Source: Trebouxia sp. TZW2008
Taxonomy: Eukaryota > Chlorophyta > Trebouxiophyceae > Trebouxiales > Trebouxiaceae
NCBI GenBank assembly: GCA_002118135.1
Contig: BDIU01000479.1
Location: 1-64,000 of the forward strand
Length of the DNA: 64,000 nucleotides
Direction of reading: 5' to 3'
The translations under genes were made by a program, and so were the position numbers. Of the stretch, positions 57,580 to 64,000 are shown piece after piece (position 1 is the first letter of the stretch; the number at the start of each line of letters is the position of its first letter). The notes below the pieces were generated by a model. The model searched no databases, was not told where the DNA came from, and was given only the letters and a program-made list of their open reading frames with translations.

Positions 57580-60500
57580 TCAGCTCAGTTGCGAGCTATC
57601 TGTATTGATCTTGTCCACAATGCTTGCTGAGTTCTGAGTTGTGCTTCTGCTGATTGGGCCACCTGCAGACCGCCCCCTGACCAGCATAGGGGGGTCGACA
57701 GCAGAACCCCCCCTGCTCAAGACCAGACCCCCCTGGCTATCCGCTCCAGTGGATGGGGCTCTGAACAAATTAGCCAGAAAGGCAGATTCCAATCCTTTGC
57801 CCATGGAGGGCTCTCTGAGGGGCTCTTTGGTAGGGCCCTCAGGGTCAAAACCAACCCTCTGCTGCTTCCCGCCAAACAGCAGTATGCTCTTCCTTCTGCC
57901 CTTCCTCGCTTTCTTTGTGGTCTGTTCTCTCTCTTGGTACGTGCGAACCTGCAATGGCAGTATGCTGAATGCTACTGTGCAACACTTGCATGGTCTTGGG
58001 TGCATTGCACAGGCAGCAATGTGAAAATTTGGCCTGCTCTCTCTCCTTCTTGGTGTACCTGCGATGGTGACATGCTGAATGCAACTATGCAGCACTTGCA
58101 TTGAGGTGCACTCAGGTGCAATGCACAGGCAGCAGCTTGCTCAGCTTTGCTTGTAAGGTAAAGAGCACACATGACAAAATATCCCAGGCGCATCACAACG
58201 GCAGCACCAACTCGCTCAGCTAGGCTCACAAACCAGACAGTGTGCAGCTGCTCTCATGCAGCATCTCAAGCAAGAGCTTGCTAAGCAGCTGCAGTAGCAT
58301 TTGCATCAGAGCTCGAGAAGATGCTGTCAGAACAAGATCAGTGTGCTGGTCATGATTTTTTTGGGAAACAACAACAAACATCATAAACATTTATATTAAA
58401 TGTTGTTTTTATAGATTGAACCCTTATGCTAAATAGAGTCACAGTTTCTGTTATTGTACCTGTTGATGCAGGTGTGTTGCACTGCTTTCAGAAACAGGCA
58501 AGCCTTCCAAACATCAAACACCAGTCTTGCTTCAGGATTCACCTTAGTTCTGAGACGTTTGAGGAAACGGTCCAGCAGCATCTTCTTGTGCAGGATCTCA
58601 AACAGGGTGTTGTCCAAGAAAAGTCCTTCCCTTCCAGCGCTCTCTACAAACTGGTCAATGATGACGGCAATGACCAGGTTGAGCATAATGAAGTTGACGC
58701 CAAAGATAAAGGAGATACAGTAGATGGCTGAAACCACTGCTTTCCCGCCAGAGTCGCAGGCTACGTTGAAGATGGGACAGCCTTGAGAGTCCTGCAGAAA
58801 ACACAGTAGCAGAAGCTTAGGCATAAACGCTCATGCAAACACACATGTATGTTTGATCCACAGTTTGATGAGTGTGATCTGCATGTGTTCAGCTCTTCAT
58901 GATTGACTTGTGGTTGAGGATTGATCAAGAAGCTGGAATGTCTTGCCTTAAAGCTCACTGGTTTTCAGATCAGTGAATCTTGTGGATTTTTGGCGCTGAT
59001 TGCAACTCTGGAAAATGTGACATTGTTTGGAGAGTTGCCAGAACCAAATCAAGATTTGGTGGCAATGTGCAGAAAACTCTTAAGCCAGACTTGCAACGAC
59101 TGGTCCCTGGACTCGCCTGTTGACATTCTGAACGTGCAGAAGACAGCAAGCTGGCAAGTGCATTTTGCTGACTCAGCTCATCACTGCAAGTGCTCATAAT
59201 CTACGTAGCATGCCCATGCAACTCCAAGTCCATCAACCCATACCTGCAATATCTAGTCCCAGGAGTTGCCTGTTGACAGCCTGAAGACGTCAGCATTGAT
59301 GACCCAAAAGTCAAAAATATGGCATGTGGGTCCTGCTGAGTCAGGTCATCACTACAACTGCCAAGCATCTAGGGTAGCGCGCATAAGATTTTTGACCCAT
59401 ACCTGCAGTATTTGGTCCCAGGAGTCTCCTGTTGACAGTCTGAACAGTGTCAGCATTGATGACCCAAAGGTTAGGAAGTTGGCATGTGGGTCCTGCTGAC
59501 TCAGCTCGTTGCTCTGAGTGCCAAACAGGTTCATTCCCAGAATGGCGTAGATGAAGAACATGAGGAATAGAAGACTGCCCACATTGAAGACAGCTGGCAG
59601 GGAGCTCAGCAGAGTGTTGAACAGCGTCCTCAACCCCCTGTAATGAAGTAACCACTTTCAGATCAGGAGCAGGATTCAGTAGTTGGTGCATACATAATGA
59701 GATTTCAAGAAACAGGAGGCTGCCCACATTGCAGACAGCTGGCAGGGAGCTGAGCAGGGAGCTGAACAATGACCTGAGACCCCTGTAAAGAAGAAGAGTT
59801 GCCTCAACAGGATCAGACATATGGGAGCTAGCAAGGATCTCAGCAGAATGTTGAATTGCATGCTTGAACCCCTGCACAGTAACTCAGTTGCTTGTTGAGG
59901 TACATGTAAGGGAACAGCACAGCTAGCATAGCAGAAAGTTGGAGCTAATGTGCAATGTGCTGCAACACTTCGAGAACACAGCACATGACAAACACAGGAC
60001 AGGCTGCTGAAGAAGCTGCCAAAGCACTCGCATGATGTGCTGAAAACCCATTCAAGATCTGCTGCAGCAGCTTGAGAAGGCAGGACAGCGGCCTTGTCAG
60101 TTGACAGCATGAGCACAGGCTGCTGAAGAAGATGAAGAGGTCCAGCACATCTACACAAACTGTCCAGAAGGACTCACTTGACTTGCTGCAGCACCTTGAG
60201 CAGGCGCACCACTCTGAAGATACGGAAGACTGACGACAGGCTGCTCACTTTGTCATCGCTGACAAAAATGTCCACAACAGCTAGAATGACAATCACCAGG
60301 TCCAGCTTATTCCTGAGGAAGAGGAACAGACAACACATCAGCAGCAAAAGAAGAAGTAGACAATAGGGACAGAATGCACGATGGTGAAATGCTACTGGCT
60401 TTGTTATTACTGACAAAGATTTCAACTACTGCCAGAATGACAATCACCGAGTGCAGCTTGTTTGTGAAGAAGAGGAAGACATGTACGTGATAAGGCCACA

Positions 60501-63500
60501 AAAGCTGAGTAAAGTGTTCTGCATGCCTACCACAATGGTTGATTTCAACTTGGACGCTGATTGCCACAAAGGCATATGATGACACAGTCACATGACAAAA
60601 CACAGTTACATTATGAAGAGCTTACAAGACATCCAAAATTGCTTGTGTCACCTGGGATGCAATTGAGGTGTTGTGCCATTTTGCAACAATGCTTCTGCTG
60701 CAAGCAGCAGCCCTGCTGCATCAGCAGTTCAGTCCACCCCGCAACAAGTAGACTGATACTAACCCAATACGTACACATGCTTCAATGGTGCACTGCACAG
60801 TGTACAACACAAGTAAGCTTACTTTCTGTAAGCTGCACAGAAAGTACATGCAGCAGGACACTGGTGATCGTTGCACAAATTGATACTTTACTCAAACAGG
60901 TAACGTGGCACTGACCAGTTGTCCTTGATGTATTTCCAGAGGCCAAGTGCAACATTCTTGAGCACAGCTTCGGCTATGTAGATAGCCGTGAAGAAGATGT
61001 TGATGTCATTCAGCACCTTGGTGTACGTCTGACTCTGGCCCCTGCGCAAGCAGATTGTCTTGTCATTGTGCTGCACAGGGGTCATGGGGTACGTGGTGGG
61101 GATGAGGGGTGGGGAGCATAGGGTGGGGGTGAGGGGTGGGGAGCAGGGGTGGAGGGGTTTGTTGGTGAAGGGAACACGTCGGCAATGCACAGCCTTAGTG
61201 ATGATCCCACCCCTGAACAGATTGCAGCATGCACATTCATTGTTGCATCCAAGACATTCTGTCAATGCATGGTGCTGCAGGTAATCATTGATGAGTGAGC
61301 ATCATGCAATGTTGCTCATGCTCAACATACCCAGTTGAGTCAAATGTGATCATCGTGCAGTCGGCACTGCATGTGATGAGCTACCTGTATGTCATACAGA
61401 TGACGACCATGTTGAGGATGATCATGACCAGCATTCCCGGGTCAAACCAGCGGTGGTACACAATGTCAAAGCACACACTGCAGCCAGCACCACATGCATG
61501 TTGGCTCAAGCAAGCAAAATACACCAAGGACATAATATGAAAGTCTTCACCATGAGGCATCATTACAGGAACCTCTGTCAGTACAAGCAGCCCAGAGTTG
61601 GCAAGGTACAACATTACAGCGGCCAGATCACAGTGTGCTACATGGCCTTGAGATATGGTCAATGGTTTTGTCAATGGCTACAACTTGCTGAGCAACTTCA
61701 TGATTACAGTCTTTGACACAGTCACAGCTCATGCCTTGTGCCATCAGCACAACAGGTGCTGCACGCATGCATGCTCGCTGCATCAGAGTTGTGCTGCCTG
61801 AGCATAGTTGCAATGTATACAGGGACTTAACACTGCAATGAGCACGACATCACCACTCAATCACAAAGCAGAAGCAACCGGAAACAACAGAGGTCTTTCT
61901 ACTTCCCATTGTTGCCTGACAAGGCTCCAATGTGCATGATGGTGGGGTCAGTGAGCAGGGCATCTGTGAGCGATGTCTGTAGATGCATGATACTGGCAAC
62001 AAGAGATGTACTTCACGCCCAAGCCACGCAAGTATGGTTTCAGAGATAAAGATCTTGATGAAACAATGGCAAAGAGTAATGAAGGTCCAATCTCCAAATG
62101 CATGTAAGTAGCAACAGGACTCGCACTGGCCATTTGCTTCTGTGCAAACAAATTGGAACAGATAAGCAGTAGAATTGAAGCACAGTTGCTGGCAACGGAG
62201 GTGGACAGGAGATTGACCTGCGGATGCGGTTGACTGGCGAAGAAGAGGAGTCTTTCTGGCCCTGCCGAGTGGTGCCTTTCAACCGCAGCACATCCAGCCA
62301 CTTCTTCTGCTCCTCAGTCAACTGCAATAAACCAAGGTCATTTCAGTCACAATGCTTTTCTACTTGTTGCTCATGACAATGCAAATCGCTGGCTTTTGAC
62401 AGAGCAAATCACTCAGAATAGCTCTAACGTACTGGCACAGCACAGCACAGCACAGCACAGCATGGTGTACCAAGGGCGTCACATCCTTTTCGTTAGGCAG
62501 CAGTACTTGTCAAAGCTGAGCGAGTTCATATTCAGCATGATCAACCTTCCAAGGACAAAGCACAGCACAGCATGCACAGCATGACCTACCAATGCACCAG
62601 TGCCCATCTCTTCAATCAGGCGGCAGTAGTTGTCGATAATGGCTCCCTGAAGCAAATTCACCCAGAACAGGCCCAAGAAGAAGCACACCGCCACGATGTA
62701 CAGCCCTGCCCAGGGGTTGTGCCACAGCTGTGGCTGCTTGTCCACACCTGCATGGCATAACAGGGCTTTGCTAGACAATGATGGTAAAAGGTTTTATTGC
62801 TCTGGTGCGACGACTTCAAGTCTCTAAACATGTCCAAGAAGAAGCACATTGCCACAAAGTACCGCCCTGCCAAGGGGTTTCACTAAGCTGTGGCTGCTTG
62901 TCCACAACTGCGCATTACGATGCCTTACAGAGGAAAAGCACCCAGAGCTGGCTTCATTCTGGCTTGTTTTCTGGTGTGTCGTCATGGCGGAGGGATATAT
63001 GAAAAGACGAGAGTGCACAGTGCTGTGCATTGCCAGGAGCATGCTGACAAGATGCAGACCTGCTCAGCCTCCCACTGCAGTTATGACTGTTTGAGAAGTT
63101 TTGCACAACATGCGTCCTTCCCTATGATGTTGTATAATGCTCCCATCATGAAGCTGCTGCTGATCTGCAGTCATGTGCTGTTGGACATGCACTCCTTCAG
63201 AAGCCTGAAACCTTGACAACTGATATTTGTTGAGACCCCATGCCGGCTCTACCCTAAATTGCAAATGCATCAAACTGCATTGGCCAAAGTGGCAAGTACA
63301 AGACACTAGTGGTTCAGACTGCACAAACAGCATGACTTACCTGTGGCAGCCATGGCGATATAGGCCGCATATGCACAAAGTTCTCCATCACAATGAGCAG
63401 CAACAGTTGCACAGGAGTGAAACTCAACCCTTTATTGTAAATGCATCAACCTCCAGACAGAGCACAAAGTCACCAGTTGCACTTATGACATAGTAGGCAT

Positions 63501-63763
63501 CATATAAATCTCCAAGTACAGCACAACTCACCTGTAGCATCCATGACAAAGTAGGCAACATCATCCATGAAATTATCCATCACCGCAACCTCCACAACTG
63601 ACAGCAAAGATGACCCCATGTTGTCAAAGTTGTAGAATGCGATCTGCCACTGCCGTGTTGTAGCATCGCCATCATTGCAATTTAGGTCTTGAGTTCCATT
63701 GCAAGTGAAAGTGACCCCCTCAATGCATTGGCTTCTGTTTTGTACAGGCACGCCGTCTATCTC
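57580..63763 (-). CDS. Four-repeat voltage-gated cation channel, repeats III (end) and IV and C-terminus (5' end outside window)
   Basis: Exons with closing phases: 63532-63763, 62590-62747, 62218-62321, 61385-61477, 60916-61041, 60178-60312, 59403-59637, 58460-58791, then a last exon 57580-57948. Repeat III pore: FYNFDNMGSSLLSVVEVAVM; its S6 is YIVAVCFFLGLFWVNLLQG. The III-IV linker has LTEEQKKWLDVLRLKG, typical of CaV/NaV/NALCN channels. Repeat IV: S1 around WFDPGMLVMIILNMVVI, S2 INIFFTAIYIAEAVLKN, S3 LDLVIVILAVVDIFV, S4 VFRIFRVVRLLKVLQQVK with regular Arg, S5 SLLFLMFFIYAILGMNLFG, pore FRLSTGDSWDQIL, S6 CISFIFGVNFIMLNLVIAVI. The tail is basic (KKARKGRRKS). It should conduct Ca2+ or Na+ across the plasma or flagellar membrane. 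The last junction does not close if the GTACAA donor at 58460 is used; GTGCAA at about 58486 would restore phase. Confidence 0.9.
59080..59400 (-). repeat. Shadow copies of the channel repeat IV pore exon
   Basis: Two copies downstream of the parent (59403-59637): about 59225-59345 (carries SGRTHMPYF-like decay of the QQDPHANFLTFGSS segment and the TGNSWD...Q donor side) and about 59090-59180. All share the AGGAGTC(T)CCTGTTGACAG(T)CTGAA core that encodes the selectivity filter region. Confidence 0.85.
59690..59885 (-). repeat. Shadow copies of the 5' part of the channel S5 exon
   Basis: At about 59695-59786 (GLRSLFSSLLSSLPAVCNVG, with SLLFLEISL) and about 59822-59875 (GFKHAIQHSAEIL), against GLRTLFNTLLSSLPAVFNVG in the parent. 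Each follows a T(A)CAG acceptor. The first copy is open for 30 codons. Confidence 0.92.
60395..60480 (-). repeat. Shadow copy of the start of the channel S3-S4 exon
   Basis: Reads NKLHSVIVILAVVEIFVSNN, against NKLDLVIVILAVVDIFVSDD in the parent at 60178-60312. It lies upstream of the parent and begins with a TTCTTCAC-type acceptor remnant. Confidence 0.93.
62795..62995 (-). repeat. Shadow copies of the start of the channel repeat III S6 exon
   Basis: About 62825-62912 (VDKQPQLSETPWQGG..., frame lost, then VAMCFFLDMF) and about 62920-62960 (CKA-like decay around CTCTGGGTGCTTTTCC), against VDKQPQLWHNPWAGL and VAVCFFLGLF in the parent at 62590-62747. A copy of the preceding exon's donor end (GCCATGGCTGCCACAG/GTAAGT) is at about 63341-63375. 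Confidence 0.85.
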
Positions 63764-64000
63764 CTGTAGTTCAACAGCATTCTGTCAGGTCTGCACCGAA
63801 CAATGGTGCTGCTTTCTACCTAAACCGTAACCAGACAGGCCTCAATGATGTACGAGGTAAGAGTGTGGCAGAAAGAAGCCCATAACCTGTCAACACTGTA
63901 GCTCATGTGTTTGATGACAGGTTTGAGCCTTCACAGCATTGGACGCATACCGATCAGCAGAATAGGACAGGGCTGAGTCAGCAGCAACTGCTTTGATCAT
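63764..64000. other. Channel intron continuing beyond the window
   Basis: No exon of repeat III upstream of the pore could be recognised in these last 240 bases. Confidence 0.5.

Noticed and set aside
57641..58024. 127-codon plus-strand ORF with a hydrophobic end
   Set aside because: Antisense to the channel's last exon, whose minus-strand frame is supported by the upstream channel exons.

Overview
The window is nuclear DNA of an intron-rich eukaryote, almost certainly a green alga (core chlorophyte; a trebouxiophyte is my guess, with low confidence). It carries a plant-type ceramide glucosyltransferase, a plant-type ARID plus HMG-box protein, an SnRK2-like kinase with the algal NRD catalytic-loop variant, a thioredoxin of the axonemal-dynein light-chain kind and an animal/algal four-repeat voltage-gated cation channel. 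There are no operons, Shine-Dalgarno sites, tRNAs or rRNAs. Introns are mostly GT-AG with a strong TGCAG acceptor; three donors look like GC. I built the gene models by hand from splice sites and reading phase; exon phases close in nearly all of them.

Layout: 1-737 (+) 3' end of an unrecognised gene; 2014-4487 (-) damaged copy and 5389-7580 (-) intact copy of a plastid-type membrane protein; 8394-12983 (+) secreted glycoprotein; 14287-15109 (-) thioredoxin; 16088-18450 (-) glutathione S-transferase; 19658-26953 (-) ARID/AT-hook/HMG-box protein; 28007-32264 (+) ceramide glucosyltransferase; 32780-34154 (-) zinc-ribbon protein; 35520-38965 (-) pirin; 39722-45616 (+) SnRK2-like kinase; 46095-50640 (+) unrecognised low-complexity protein; 51306-52675 (-) second zinc-ribbon protein; 52765-53283 (-) small protein; 53590-54440 stranded copies of a glucosyltransferase exon; 55162-56883 (-) amphipathic protein; 57580-63763 (-) 3' part of a four-repeat cation channel that runs off the window.

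The genes do not form a pathway. What unites the window is the content of the introns. In most multi-exon genes the introns are filled with tandem, decayed copies of the adjacent exon's edge together with its splice site ('shadow exons'), usually 2 to 9 copies at 70-200 bp spacing. Some are still open and splice-competent, others carry stops or frameshifts. I consider this genome-wide habit of copying exon-intron boundaries into the neighbouring intron the most interesting signal here: it could be how introns grow, or a source of alternative exons.
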